Origin: Planctomycetota bacterium
Lineage (GTDB): Bacteria; Planctomycetota; Planctomycetia; Planctomycetales; Planctomycetaceae
Assembly (NCBI GenBank): GCA_003388505.1
Contig: QQVO01000013.1
Span: forward strand, 1 to 64,000
Direction: 5' to 3'
Length of the DNA stretch: 64,000 bases
Below the pieces are notes generated by a model, which saw only the letters and a program-made list of their open reading frames with translations, was not told where the DNA came from and did not search any database. The translations under genes were made by a program, and so were the position numbers. This document shows, piece by piece, positions 1-8,393 of this stretch (within the stretch, counting starts at the first letter, position 1; the number at the start of each line of letters is the position of its first letter).

Positions 1-2
1 GG

Positions 3-146
3 ATTGTGGAACGAACCTTCGCCTGGATCGGCCGTTGCCGGCGACACAGCAAAGACTACGAACGCAATCCCGAAACAAGCGAGACCATGATCTACATCAG
101 TATGGTCCACTTGATGACCAAACGCCTTGCACGTGCCAATTCATGA
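3..146 (+). CDS. IS5-family transposase, C-terminal end (gene begins before the window)
   Basis: The frame open from the first bases to the TGA at 144-146 encodes about 47 residues beginning with [20 protein letters not shown] and containing [13 protein letters not shown]. This is the characteristic C-terminus of IS5-group DDE transposases, in which the E of VERTF is the last catalytic acidic residue and the YER block is conserved. The start lies outside the window, so it cannot be said whether the element is intact. The right terminal inverted repeat should lie within about 30 bases after the stop, but I could not define it with only one end visible. Confidence 0.8.
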   Translation: MVERTFAWIGRCRRHSKDYERNPETSETMIYISMVHLMTKRLARANS

Positions 147-345
147 ATTAGAAGACACGCTCTGAGAGACAACGTTCGGTGCGGTACATAGAACGGGCGC
201 AACTGCGTCCCCTCAATGTGCCCGATGCGTGCTGCGCCTTCGCCGTGTCCACTCCAGTCGCGATCATCGGCCCCGCTCTTCAACACTTCGCGGGACTGGA
301 CGACCAGGGACTTCACGAACTGATCGACACCCGAATTCGCTGAGA
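147..345 (-). pseudogene. possible remnant of an unknown protein next to the IS end
   Basis: On the minus strand an open frame without a convincing start reads through about 50 residues containing SREVLKSGADDRDWSGHGEG and IGHIEGTQLRPFYV before running into IS-derived sequence. Its composition is protein-like, with few of the runs of arginine or serine seen in shadow frames, so it may be the tail of a gene cut by the IS insertion. I do not recognise the family, and the call rests on composition only. Confidence 0.25.
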
Positions 346-436
346 TGGGGCCTCATTGTACTTCAAGAGGCCCGGCCGGAATGTGAGATCGTCCACAAGG
401 GTGATTGACCTCGGTGGGTCCCAATAGAGGCGAGAC

Positions 437-2647
437 TCACTCCACCCAGAAGGCACTCAACTTCGCGCCATCAAGAATGAAGTGAATGCGGACTGGGTCT
501 TCCGGAAGTTGATCTTGGCCGTTGAATGCGACGGTCGCGTCCAGACTAGAGGCGTCCGCGATCGGGCGGCAGTCTTTACGGCTGTAGCCGGGGAGCACGT
601 CGCCGTCGATGGTGAGCAGTTCCACGCGGAGTTCGCCGCCGGTGGCGTCGGCGTTGATGTGCAAGGCTTTGCCGTCGAGTTGCAGCGGGACAGTCGTCAG
701 CGCGGCCTCGTATGATGCATCAGCGGGAGCGAGCGACACGAACCGATCTTTGGAAAGAGCGGAGACGCCGATGCAACGCTGCTTGCCGGTGCGGTCGCCG
801 CCACTGTGGTCGTAATCGGCTCCGTCGTAGAAGAACCAGAGTTTATCATCCAGCAGGACAGGGGGAGAATTGGCCATCATCTGGATGCCACTGTTCCATG
901 ATCCGTCGTCGCCATGGTCGATGAACGGTTCTGGTGCAGACATCTGATTCCAGGTTTTGAGGTCGCGGCTGCTGATCACGCGGAAGTGCATGCAGCTCGT
1001 AAGGTCGTCGAGGACTTCGAGCAAGCCGACATACTGGTTTCCATACGGGAAGGCGACCATGCCGTAGTAGTGCGTGCCCGGTGGATCGACCTGGCTGTCG
1101 GGGTCGTCCATCCACTGTGGTGTGAGTGAGCGGGTGGCTGGCGTCCATTCGAGGAGATCGTCCGACTCGGCGTACATACGGCTGCGGACCCCTTGGTAGC
1201 TCGATTTCCAGAATCCCATGTACTTGTCGCGACGGGAGTCGTAGGCGGCGCTGGAGCGGTCGGAACCCCAGACGGGGTCCGGGTCGTCCTGAATGTATTC
1301 CCAGTGGAGGCCGTCGACCGAGCGAAACGGGAAGTGGCCATGCTCCTTGATCTTGAACTCATACCCCTTGGCCTTGATCGCCGCGTCATCGTAGGGCCAG
1401 CGGCCCTGGTAGATGAGCATGCGGAACGGGTCTTCCTTCTGCGGATGATAGAAGACTGAAAAGCTGTCGAAGTGACTGCCGTCATGGCGGAGGACGATGT
1501 TGTTGCGTGTGGAGCCCTGGAACTCGACCAACCCGAGAACTGGCCGCTGCCAGTGAATGCCATCCGTGCTGGTGGCGTAACAGAGGAACGAACTGTCTCT
1601 GATAGGAACCTCACCATCGCGCGCGGCGTAATTCCAGCCCCAACTCAAGTACCACATGCGGAGTTGCCCGTCGATGCGATACACCGACGGAAAGGCCAGT
1701 TGGTTGTGCTCCCACTCGGCCGAACCGCGGAGCAGAGGGTTGTCCGGATGAGGCTCGGGCTTGTTCAGCCGGCGGCTGAGATTCTGGGTCTCGGCGATGA
1801 GGTAATCATCCAAGAACAGTTCGGCTTCGCTGGTCACCACAAACGGACCGTCGGGATGGGGATGGTCGGTCTGGCCGGGGTCGCGCCAGAGTTCAGCGGG
1901 GGACGGGCCGCTGAGGGCGGGGAGTTCTGCGGGGGTGAAGGAATCGTTCGGAGGAGTTTCTCCCGGTTTAAGGGCGACCACTTTGACGTTACGGAACTCG
2001 CTGGTGACGGGTTTGGTGACGAGGCCGTAGTCACGAAACTCCACGTAGTTCGCCGCCGGTTTCTCCGGATCAGGCTGCAGTCGCATGTCGCGGCCGGTTT
2101 CGCGGAAGAGCGGCTGGGACATCTCGTCGACGTAGAACGCCTGCAACTCTTCGTCGATGTCAACCAGGATGCGATACTTGTGCCATGTCGCGCTGCGGAT
2201 TGCGACCGGCACCGTTTGCCAGCCGAAACCCAGTGCCTTGTTTGGCAGCACTTTCCAGAGGATCGTCTTCCCCGAGCCATAGAACGCGGTACCTGTCCGT
2301 CCGGACGCTGCCACCAGGCTGAACCCGGCGTGCTCGGGGAACCGGGCTTCAAAATCCATGTAGTACCGCTGCGGCAACTCCACGCTACGACGCAGCGTGT
2401 CCTGTGCATATGGCTTGACGGCATGCGTGACGCGGCACGTTGCGTCTTCCGTCACGACCCAGGTGCTGTTGCCGCGCGAGGTGTCGAGCGACCAACCGGC
2501 TGCTTCGGGAGATTCGCCGGGTTTGGCGTTTGAGAAGTGGTCCTCCAGCAGGGGAGACGGAGGGGTGGGATCATCATCGGATCTGATCGCACAAAGAGCG
2601 ATCGTTGAGATGAGGATCGTTGGGCCGAGCGCTGATTGAAGTTGCAT
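437..2647 (-). CDS. exported glycoside-hydrolase-like beta-propeller protein
   Basis: The 736-residue product starts MQLQSALGPTILISTIALCA, a signal peptide. An upstream ATG at 2749 would add 34 residues, but they would put a charged stretch before the signal, so the ATG at 2647 is preferred. Residues about 30-220 form a beta-sandwich, laminin-G or lectin-like module (YYMDFEARFPEHAGFSLV). The second half reads like the five-bladed propeller of GH32/GH43-type enzymes: a FLDDYLIA lead-in, FPSVYRIDGQLRMWYLSW, CYATSTDGIHWQRP, RSVDGLHWEYI and GMVAFPYGNQYVGLLE. Such proteins are frequent in planctomycetes and probably act on polysaccharides outside the cytoplasm. Substrate and catalytic acids cannot be assigned by eye. 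It stands alone, divergent from the CocE-type gene. Confidence 0.7.
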   Translation of the reverse strand: MQLQSALGPTILISTIALCAIRSDDDPTPPSPLLEDHFSNAKPGESPEAAGWSLDTSRGNSTWVVTEDATCRVTHAVKPYAQDTLRRSVELPQRYYMDFEARFPEHAGFSLVAASGRTGTAFYGSGKTILWKVLPNKALGFGWQTVPVAIRSATWHKYRILVDIDEELQAFYVDEMSQPLFRETGRDMRLQPDPEKPAANYVEFRDYGLVTKPVTSEFRNVKVVALKPGETPPNDSFTPAELPALSGPSPAELWRDPGQTDHPHPDGPFVVTSEAELFLDDYLIAETQNLSRRLNKPEPHPDNPLLRGSAEWEHNQLAFPSVYRIDGQLRMWYLSWGWNYAARDGEVPIRDSSFLCYATSTDGIHWQRPVLGLVEFQGSTRNNIVLRHDGSHFDSFSVFYHPQKEDPFRMLIYQGRWPYDDAAIKAKGYEFKIKEHGHFPFRSVDGLHWEYIQDDPDPVWGSDRSSAAYDSRRDKYMGFWKSSYQGVRSRMYAESDDLLEWTPATRSLTPQWMDDPDSQVDPPGTHYYGMVAFPYGNQYVGLLEVLDDLTSCMHFRVISSRDLKTWNQMSAPEPFIDHGDDGSWNSGIQMMANSPPVLLDDKLWFFYDGADYDHSGGDRTGKQRCIGVSALSKDRFVSLAPADASYEAALTTVPLQLDGKALHINADATGGELRVELLTIDGDVLPGYSRKDCRPIADASSLDATVAFNGQDQLPEDPVRIHFILDGAKLSAFWVE

Positions 2648-2862
2648 GATGAATGCGATCCTCTCAGGTCGCCTGCGGTACGACGGATTTACGGGACGTA
2701 TCCACGCACGCTGCCAGTCACTGTGCCCATCAATGATAAGGCTTACCACGATTCAATCCACGAACCTTCGGAAGAGTCCGGGAAGTTCGCTGTGATCGTG
2801 AAGGCGTCCATGTCCCAGAACGGAAGTAGCACCGAACTGCGGCTTCGACAGCACACACGCCA

Positions 2863-2883
2863 GCGGGTGTCACTGACACCCGC
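2863..2883. repeat. 9-bp perfect inverted repeat with a 3-nt loop
   Basis: Arms GCGGGTGTC (2863-2871) and GACACCCGC (2875-2883) flank ACT. There is no T-tract on either side, so an intrinsic terminator is unlikely. A protein-binding site or a REP-like palindrome fits better. Confidence 0.6.
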
Positions 2884-2990
2884 AAGCAGGTATTTCAGGG
2901 TGTTTTCGGCGGTTTTGAGCAGGACGCCGAAAGTGCGTTTCAGCCGAGAAAACAAGCGGTTTTCGGGGATTCGGCCTGATTGGCAGGAAC

Positions 2991-3031
2991 GATTAGCAAT
3001 CCGGCGCTTTCGGCCACTCAGCCATCTCTCC
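2991..3031 (-). pseudogene. tRNA-Ser(GCU) 5'-half fragment
   Basis: Read on the minus strand from 3031, the sequence gives a serine-tRNA acceptor 5' arm (GGAGAGA), the TGGCTGAGTGGCCGAAAGC D-arm, and an anticodon stem-loop start CCGGATTGCTAA with GCT as the anticodon. The match stops just after the anticodon loop: the 3' anticodon strand should be TCCGG but reads TCGTT. I find no variable arm, GGTTCGAATCCC T-arm or TCTCTCC acceptor 3' strand in the next 300 bases. It therefore cannot make a normal tRNA and looks like a scar of recombination inside a tRNA-Ser gene. Confidence 0.7.
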
Positions 3032-3309
3032 GATTGCCTTGAAACAAGGCTACACTCTGCATTACACCATCGCAATTCCGCTCATCCCGGAGCGACCCAC
3101 CGCGCCTCAGACACGCCTGCGAACGCCCCGGAAAGCCGAATTGGACGGGAGATTCTACCACGAAGCCCCGCTCTCGCAAATCGAACGCGAACGGCGCCAC
3201 AACCCCCTGCGCAGACGTCGATCTTCAAGACCATCCGATGCTTCGTGACACGACGTCGTGCCAATCGGCTGCTGCCGCGTCGTCATCCCACGCAGAGAGA
3301 AATCCAGAC

Positions 3310-5127
3310 ATGCGCGTTCCCGGAATGCTGAAATCCTCGATCGCATTCGCGGCCCTCTGTCTGACGGCCGCGCTGCTTCCGGCCCAACCGCCCGCAGCAG
3401 GCGACATCTCGCCGGCGGAGCACGAAGTTCGCGCGGAACTCGATCAACAGGCGCCGATGCGGGACGGCGTCGAACTGATGGTCGATATCTACCGGCCTGA
3501 CGCCGACGGAAAGTTCCCCGCCATCGTCTACCTCACCCCTTACAACAAATCGGGGAACAGGCCGCGAGCCGAACTGTTCGCATCCCGCGGCTACGTCGTC
3601 GTCAACGCCGACACACGAGGCCGTTTCGAATCGGGGGGAGAATGGGACCCGTTCTCACCTCTGCATAAATCCGACGGCTACGATCTCGTCGAATGGGCCG
3701 CACAGCAGCCCTGGTGCACCGGCCGCGTCGGGATGTTCGGACTGTCGTACATGGGCTGGACGCAGTGGTGGACCGCCACCCAAGCCCCGCCCTCGCTCAA
3801 GGCGATTGTTCCCGAAGTCGCCCCGCCCGATCACTTCCTGAACTGTCCCTATCAGAACGGCATCTTCGTCTGCTGGATGATGGACTGGGCCGGCACGATG
3901 TCCGGACGCACTCCGCACAGCGCCGGTCCCGGTCCCTACGGCGGATTTGCGGTCGATCGCGAGGCCGCCTACCGGAATCTGCCCTACATCGAATTCGACA
4001 AGTCGCGCAACTATCTGCCGGCCGAATGGTGGAGCAAATGGATTCTGCAGAACACGGCCGAAGGCGAATACTGGAAGTCAATCGCCTATCAAACGCCGGA
4101 GCACTTCGCCCGCGTCGAGGTTCCCTCGCTGGCGGCCACCGGATGGTTCGACGCCAATTTCCCCGGAACTCCGGCCAACTACCTGGGAGTGCAGAAGTAT
4201 GCCGCCACGCCCGAGGCCCGGCGCCCCAGAATGGTGATCGGTCCCTGGGAACACATCATCAACCGGCACCGGGAAGCCGCCGGCGTCGACTTCGGTGAGC
4301 AGGCGCTGATCGACTGGGACGGCTACGTCTGTCGCTGGTTCGATCATCACCTCAAACAGATCGACAACGGCATCGAATCCGATCCGCCCGTGCATCTGTT
4401 TGTGATGGGATGCAATGAATGGAGAACCGCTCCCGATTGGCCGCTGCCTGAAACAGAGTGGACAACCTACTACCTCCACAGCGGCGGACACGCCAACTCT
4501 TCAGCAGGCGACGGCACATTGGACAACCAGCCCCCCGGAGAAGAACCCGCGGACCGCTACACCTACGATCCGGACGATCCGACGCCGTCAGCCGATTTTC
4601 AAAACGGCCACATCGACGGGCCGCGAGACATTCAGGAATCCGCGAAACGCGACGACGTTCTGGTCTACACAACGCCCGTCCTGGAATCGGACGTCGAGAT
4701 CATCGGCCCGATCACCGCAGAGATCTACGCCGCCACCAGCGCCCGGGACACCGACTGGATGGTCCGTCTCTCGGATGTCCATCCCGACGGACGCGCGCTG
4801 TTTCTCGCCGAAGGCGTCATGCGCGCCAGACATCGGGACCCCGAACAAGATGGCGCCTTCAACGCCCGCCGGCTCAGCACGATCGAACCGGACCAGGTCT
4901 ACCGTTACGCCATTGATTTCTGGAGACCGACCGGCAACCGCTTCCTTGCCGGGCATCGCATACGAATCGAAATCTCCAGCAGCTACTACCCCTACTATCT
5001 CAGAAATCTGAACACGGGCGAGGACAACCTCGGGCTGGCCACCAACCCCGTTGTGGCCAAGCAGACGATCCGCCACGATAGAGACCATCCCTCCTGCATC
5101 GTTCTCCCCGTCATTCCGATTCAATGA
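3310..5127 (+). CDS. exported CocE/NonD-family hydrolase (X-Pro dipeptidyl-peptidase S15 type)
   Basis: This 605-residue serine hydrolase is probably secreted: the signal peptide is around KSSIAFAALCLTAALLPAQ. The ATG at 3310 follows an AGAGAG stretch and is preferred to the in-frame ATG at 3238, which would precede the signal by 24 residues. The alpha/beta-hydrolase core has the nucleophile elbow GLSYMG, a preceding NADTRGRFESGGEWDPF and the His region VIGPWEHIINRHR. The C-terminal galactose-binding-like beta domain (DWMVRLSDVHPDGRALFL, GHRIRIEISSSYYPYY) is typical of the CocE/GAA family. Members cleave acyl esters or amides, including N-terminal acyl groups; the substrate here is unknown. 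No operon partner. Confidence 0.85.
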   Translation: MRVPGMLKSSIAFAALCLTAALLPAQPPAAGDISPAEHEVRAELDQQAPMRDGVELMVDIYRPDADGKFPAIVYLTPYNKSGNRPRAELFASRGYVVVNADTRGRFESGGEWDPFSPLHKSDGYDLVEWAAQQPWCTGRVGMFGLSYMGWTQWWTATQAPPSLKAIVPEVAPPDHFLNCPYQNGIFVCWMMDWAGTMSGRTPHSAGPGPYGGFAVDREAAYRNLPYIEFDKSRNYLPAEWWSKWILQNTAEGEYWKSIAYQTPEHFARVEVPSLAATGWFDANFPGTPANYLGVQKYAATPEARRPRMVIGPWEHIINRHREAAGVDFGEQALIDWDGYVCRWFDHHLKQIDNGIESDPPVHLFVMGCNEWRTAPDWPLPETEWTTYYLHSGGHANSSAGDGTLDNQPPGEEPADRYTYDPDDPTPSADFQNGHIDGPRDIQESAKRDDVLVYTTPVLESDVEIIGPITAEIYAATSARDTDWMVRLSDVHPDGRALFLAEGVMRARHRDPEQDGAFNARRLSTIEPDQVYRYAIDFWRPTGNRFLAGHRIRIEISSSYYPYYLRNLNTGEDNLGLATNPVVAKQTIRHDRDHPSCIVLPVIPIQ

Positions 5128-5164
5128 ACACATCAAGGCAGAACCACAAACTGGCCTGTCTCGC

Positions 5165-5273
5165 GGATTATAGCGCTTTGCAAATCAGCGTCGGCGATCA
5201 GTCTCGCGGATTCTCGTCCTCGACAGTCCAAACACCGCTCGACGCGGACACATGGTCGGGCAATTTGCTCTAG
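5165..5273 (-). repeat. dispersed repeat family B, copy 1
   Basis: About 109 bases that match, in reverse complement and at roughly 85-90% by eye, the sequence at 24703-24809. One end carries TATAGCGCTTTG and the other CAATTTGCTCTAG. In the second copy that end is a perfect palindrome, TAGAGCAA-A-TTGCTCTA. No coding potential; it behaves like a small non-autonomous mobile or structural-RNA-like repeat. Confidence 0.7.
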
Positions 5274-5299
5274 CTCACGCTCTCGTGTCGACGCGGCGA

Positions 5300-5690
5300 T
5301 CATGTTCCGCCCAGAAGGGGGAGCGCCCGGAGAGGAGTGGGGCGCCCTTCGACGAAGATGAGGCGAGCGCCCGTCGGCAAGTTGGAGAATGTCTCGCGCC
5401 GACCGCTGGGCCAGACGACTTCGAGGCGGCTGACGGAATCGGCGCTTCCGACCCCGATCGTAAAGACGCGTTCGTTCGACGCAAAGAATCCATCGCCGCC
5501 CGTCAACTGGAATGTCCGGGTGTCGTCGCCTGTTCGGACAGTCAGTCGCGCTCCGATGGCGTCGCGGTTGGACTCGACGCCGTACAGCGCCACGGTCAAG
5601 CAGTTGCCGGCCGGCGCCTCGACCTCCCATGAGCGAGTCTCTCCACTTTGAATCAACGGATCACCCTGTCTGCCAGCGTCGACTGATTTT
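5300..5690 (-). pseudogene. UnbV/ASPIC-domain (CRTAC1-like) protein remnant, C-terminal piece
   Basis: On the minus strand, residues reading NRDAIGARLTVRTGDDTRTF, then LTGGDGFFASNERVFTIGVG and RLEVVWPSGRRETFSNLPTG, form a textbook ASPIC/UnbV domain. In intact planctomycete proteins this domain follows 400 or more residues of FG-GAP propeller. Here the frame is closed by a stop just upstream (around 5690) and the only start is a TTG at 5656, so the propeller is missing. The likely explanation is a truncated, non-functional remnant abutting repeat B at 5165-5273. Confidence 0.75.
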
Positions 5691-5824
5691 CCCGCTCACG
5701 AATTCGCGAACACGGATCGACCATGCATCAGAGCGTGTCGGCCCAGCGCTCTCCGGGATTCCTCCGGGCGAATGTGGGGGATTCCCTGTCGGACGGCGAC
5801 CGACGATCGTCGTACGTTGGCGAC

Positions 5825-7096
5825 ATGTGGCAGGTGATCGGCATAATCGTCGCCGCGGGGCTCGCAGGCTCGTTGCTGCTGCTGGCCGCGTTTCTCGTCA
5901 ACCTGCCGCAGCGAGGCATCAACTACCGGTTCGACGAGGCGCCGGCTGCGGACGAGTCCGGCTTTCTCCGTTTTCTGCAAAGCCTGATTCCCTTGCGGTT
6001 CAGCGACGGGAACCACGTTCGCCTCCTGCTGAACGGAGAGGCTTTCGACGCCATGCTGCGGGCGGTTGAGCAGGCGCGGCACACGATTACGTTTGAGAAC
6101 TACATCTACTGGTCCGGGGGGATCGGCCGCCGGTTTGCCGAGGCCTTCGCCGAGAAAGCACGGGCCGGCGTGCAGGTCCATCTGGTGCTCGACTGGGTCG
6201 GTTCCTGGAAGCTGGATGCGTCCTCTCTGGAGTTGATGCGGAAAGCGGGTGTGGAGATCCACCTCTACCACCGGCCGCGCTTCGGCGGCATGCACCGCCT
6301 CAATCATCGCACCCATCGCCGGGAACTCGTCATCGACGGACGCACCGCGTTCACAGGAGGGATCGGCCTCGGCGACAAATGGCTTGGCGACGGGCGGCAA
6401 GCCGGGAACTGGCGCGACAATCATTACCTCGTAGAAGGCCCGCTGGTCGGCGCGGTCCAGTCCGCCTTTCTGGACAACTGGCTCAAGACCTCCGGCGCAG
6501 TGCTCGCCAGCGAACTCTATTTCCCCGAACTGTCGTCTCGCGGGGATTGCCATGCCGGGTTTCTCCCGGGCTCGCCCGGCGAGCGCATCAGCACGGGCCG
6601 TCTCATGATCCACTCTTTCCTGAAGGCCGCGCGGCATTCCATCCGGATCGAGCAGGCCTATTTCGTCCCCGACCGCGCCCTCCGCGACGCCCTGGTCGAA
6701 GCCGTCGAGCGCGGCGTCTCCGTCGAAATTCTGCTCCCCGGGGAGCATATGGATTACCCGATCGTCCGCCGCGCCTCCCGTTCCCTCTGGGGTCCGCTGC
6801 TGCAAGCGGGCGTCAAACTCTACGAGTATCAGCCCTCCATGCTGCACGTCAAAACACTCGTGATTGACGATCATTGGGTCGTCACCGGCTCTGCCAACTT
6901 CGACTTCCGTTCCCTCTATCGCAACGACGAGGTCTATCTCATCGTCCGCGACAAGGAGTTCGCCCGGTTGCATCTCGACGTGTTCGGCTCCGACAAAGAG
7001 AAATCCCACGAAATCACGTGGGAGGCTTGGAACAACCGTTCCCCCGCCGAGAAGTTGCTGGACAACGCGGCGGCCCTCATGCGAACCCAACTGTGA
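5825..7096 (+). CDS. cardiolipin-synthase-like phospholipase D family protein
   Basis: This 423-residue protein has an N-terminal membrane anchor (MWQVIGIIVAAGLAGSLLLL) and two PLD halves. Cardiolipin synthases of this type condense two phosphatidylglycerols at the inner membrane. The second HKD motif is canonical (HVKTLVID with the GSANFD follow-on). The first reads HRRELVIDGRTAFTGGIG, so its lysine is replaced by arginine. FENYIYWSGGIG and YFVPDRALRDAL are family blocks. The ATG at 5825 is chosen because it begins at the anchor; an in-frame ATG at 5723 adds 34 unconserved residues. It is followed at once by a decayed PAP2-phosphatase fragment, hinting at a former phospholipid gene pair. Confidence 0.85.
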   Translation: MWQVIGIIVAAGLAGSLLLLAAFLVNLPQRGINYRFDEAPAADESGFLRFLQSLIPLRFSDGNHVRLLLNGEAFDAMLRAVEQARHTITFENYIYWSGGIGRRFAEAFAEKARAGVQVHLVLDWVGSWKLDASSLELMRKAGVEIHLYHRPRFGGMHRLNHRTHRRELVIDGRTAFTGGIGLGDKWLGDGRQAGNWRDNHYLVEGPLVGAVQSAFLDNWLKTSGAVLASELYFPELSSRGDCHAGFLPGSPGERISTGRLMIHSFLKAARHSIRIEQAYFVPDRALRDALVEAVERGVSVEILLPGEHMDYPIVRRASRSLWGPLLQAGVKLYEYQPSMLHVKTLVIDDHWVVTGSANFDFRSLYRNDEVYLIVRDKEFARLHLDVFGSDKEKSHEITWEAWNNRSPAEKLLDNAAALMRTQL

Positions 7097-7433
7097 GCAA
7101 GCGGAGGCCGCGAGCGGTCCGGCGCGCGGCCGAGGGGATGCGCGCCGTATTCGGGCCTACGTTCTCCATCAGGCGGCGGTCATCGCTGATCTCCGGCTCC
7201 ACCTCTCCGCAGCGCTGCACGTAGAATGCGACGGTCCGGCCTCAGCCCACCTCCGGCGTCCAACCCGCCAGGACGTCACTCACCACTCACGGACAGCAGG
7301 CGGACGAAATCCCACGTCCGCTGACCCAGAACAGACCGACTTCCGCGATGGTTGCAATTTTCGACTGGCTGCCTTCGAATTCACGACCCTTGGAGTCACT
7401 CAACCCTCTGCGAAACATCTGGAATCGAGCAAA
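7097..7433. other. gap containing a decayed PAP2 fragment
   Basis: A 337-base gap. Most of it (7155-7285) is the minus-strand PAP2 remnant described separately. The last 150 bases hold the leader of the HEAT-repeat gene, with no recognisable promoter box. Confidence 0.5.
7155..7285 (-). pseudogene. PAP2-family phosphatase remnant (C-terminal end)
   Basis: On the minus strand the sequence reads DVLAGWTPEVG, a stop, then GRTVAFYVQRCGEVEPEIS. The intact PAP2 gene at 16627-17382 ends ...TDVLAGWTLGACW...VALQLQRRGEVEPEISSG. DNA identity is also evident by eye: both carry a GATCTCCGG-TCCACCTCTCCGC block, AATGCGAC, and GCGTCCA-CCCGCCAG. There is an in-frame stop and a ~10-base deletion. This is a dead 130-base partial copy, or a degenerate paralogue, 9 kb from the intact gene. 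Confidence 0.75.
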
Positions 7434-8393
7434 ATGAGAAAACGAGCCGGAATCCTGCTGGCAATGGGGATCGCGTTGATCCTGCTGTATGTCTTGCTCG
7501 ATCCAACGCAAGTCGTCGTCGGCCGGTTGATGGGGGACGCATTCTACGACGGCCGTCCCGCACGCTATTGGGCTGCGCAGTTGACCGGCGGGCCGGCCGA
7601 GCAGGCGGACGCCCGCGAGAAACTCTCGAACGGACAGGCCGACGCCTGGCCGGTCCTGCGAGACATGTCCGAGTCCACGGCAGATGCCGAGTTACAGATC
7701 GTGCTTCTCGAACTGATCGCCGACTGCGGCGCTCCCACCGCAGAAGTGGAAAGCACACTGCTGGCCGCGCTCCAGACGGATGACCCGCATGTCAAGGGCG
7801 TCGCCTTGGCGGCGATTCCCAAAGCCGGCGTCGCGCCCGATGTCGCCGTGCCCGCGATCGTCGAATTCCTTCCTACGGAGAATTCAGTCATCGCCTCCCG
7901 CGCGCTCAGTGAATATAAGGCCGCCGCCGCTCCCGCGTTGCCCGACCTGCTGGCCGTCATGCAGGATGAATCGATGGACACCGAAGCCCGCTGGAATGCC
8001 ATTCGCACGATTGGAAAGATCGGTCCCGCTGCGATCAGCAGTCTGCCGCAGTTGATCGCCGCGCTCGACGACGAAGAAGACACCATCCGCGAGCATTCGG
8101 CCGAAGCGATCGGCGACATCGGGCCCACCACCGCGGAGCAAGGTGTGCCGGCCCTGATTCCGATGCTGGAAGACCCGGCCACTCGAGTCCGCCGGGACGC
8201 CGTCCGCTCCCTGGGTTACATCGGAGAACCGGCCCGCGTCGCAATTCCGCAGATCAAGGAGTTGCTCGACGATCCGGAAGAAATCGTCCGCGACGCCGCG
8301 CAGACGGCGCTCGAAACGATCGCGCCGGAGAAAGCGGCACAACTCGAAGCGGAAGCCGGCAGCGAAGCCGAGCCGGCGACCCAGACGCCCTAA
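7434..8393 (+). CDS. HEAT-repeat protein with an N-terminal membrane anchor
   Basis: The product is 319 residues. A start at the ATG 7434 gives MRKRAGILLAMGIALILLYVL, a single membrane segment or signal anchor. The remainder is a run of HEAT/PBS-lyase-type helical repeats of about 35-40 residues: ALQTDDPHVKGVALAAIPKA, AIRTIGKIGPAAISSLPQL, DEEDTIREHSAEAIGDIG, DPATRVRRDAVRSLGYIGEP and DPEEIVRDAAQTALETI. These form a scaffold for protein contacts; no catalytic domain is present. The stop codon overlaps the stop of the convergent lipoprotein gene. The frame extends far upstream of 7434, but that part overlaps the PLD gene and is not coding. Confidence 0.85.
   Translation: MRKRAGILLAMGIALILLYVLLDPTQVVVGRLMGDAFYDGRPARYWAAQLTGGPAEQADAREKLSNGQADAWPVLRDMSESTADAELQIVLLELIADCGAPTAEVESTLLAALQTDDPHVKGVALAAIPKAGVAPDVAVPAIVEFLPTENSVIASRALSEYKAAAAPALPDLLAVMQDESMDTEARWNAIRTIGKIGPAAISSLPQLIAALDDEEDTIREHSAEAIGDIGPTTAEQGVPALIPMLEDPATRVRRDAVRSLGYIGEPARVAIPQIKELLDDPEEIVRDAAQTALETIAPEKAAQLEAEAGSEAEPATQTP

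Larger units (their letters stand above)
2648..3309. other. gap between divergent genes, holding a hairpin and a tRNA half
   Basis: This 660-base gap separates two divergent exported-enzyme genes. It holds a 9-bp perfect hairpin at 2863-2883 and a tRNA-Ser 5' half at 2991-3031, listed separately. No convincing protein-coding frame was found; the frames here are arginine/serine-rich shadows. Promoters of both neighbours must lie here, but none could be picked out. Confidence 0.6.

Noticed and set aside
1472-2533. 353-residue plus-strand frame opposite the glycoside-hydrolase-like gene
   Set aside because: Mirror frame of a real GC-rich gene; composition without fold-like blocks, and the minus strand has a signal peptide and propeller motifs.
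2863-2883. hairpin considered as an intrinsic terminator
   Set aside because: No T-run on either strand, and it lies between divergent genes where no terminator is needed.
2636-3331. 231-residue plus-strand frame across the first long gap
   Set aside because: Arg/Ser/Pro-rich, crosses the tRNA-Ser remnant and a hairpin, and has no protein-like blocks.
5696-7090. 464-residue minus-strand frame over the PLD gene
   Set aside because: Shadow; the plus strand carries HKD motifs and a membrane anchor.
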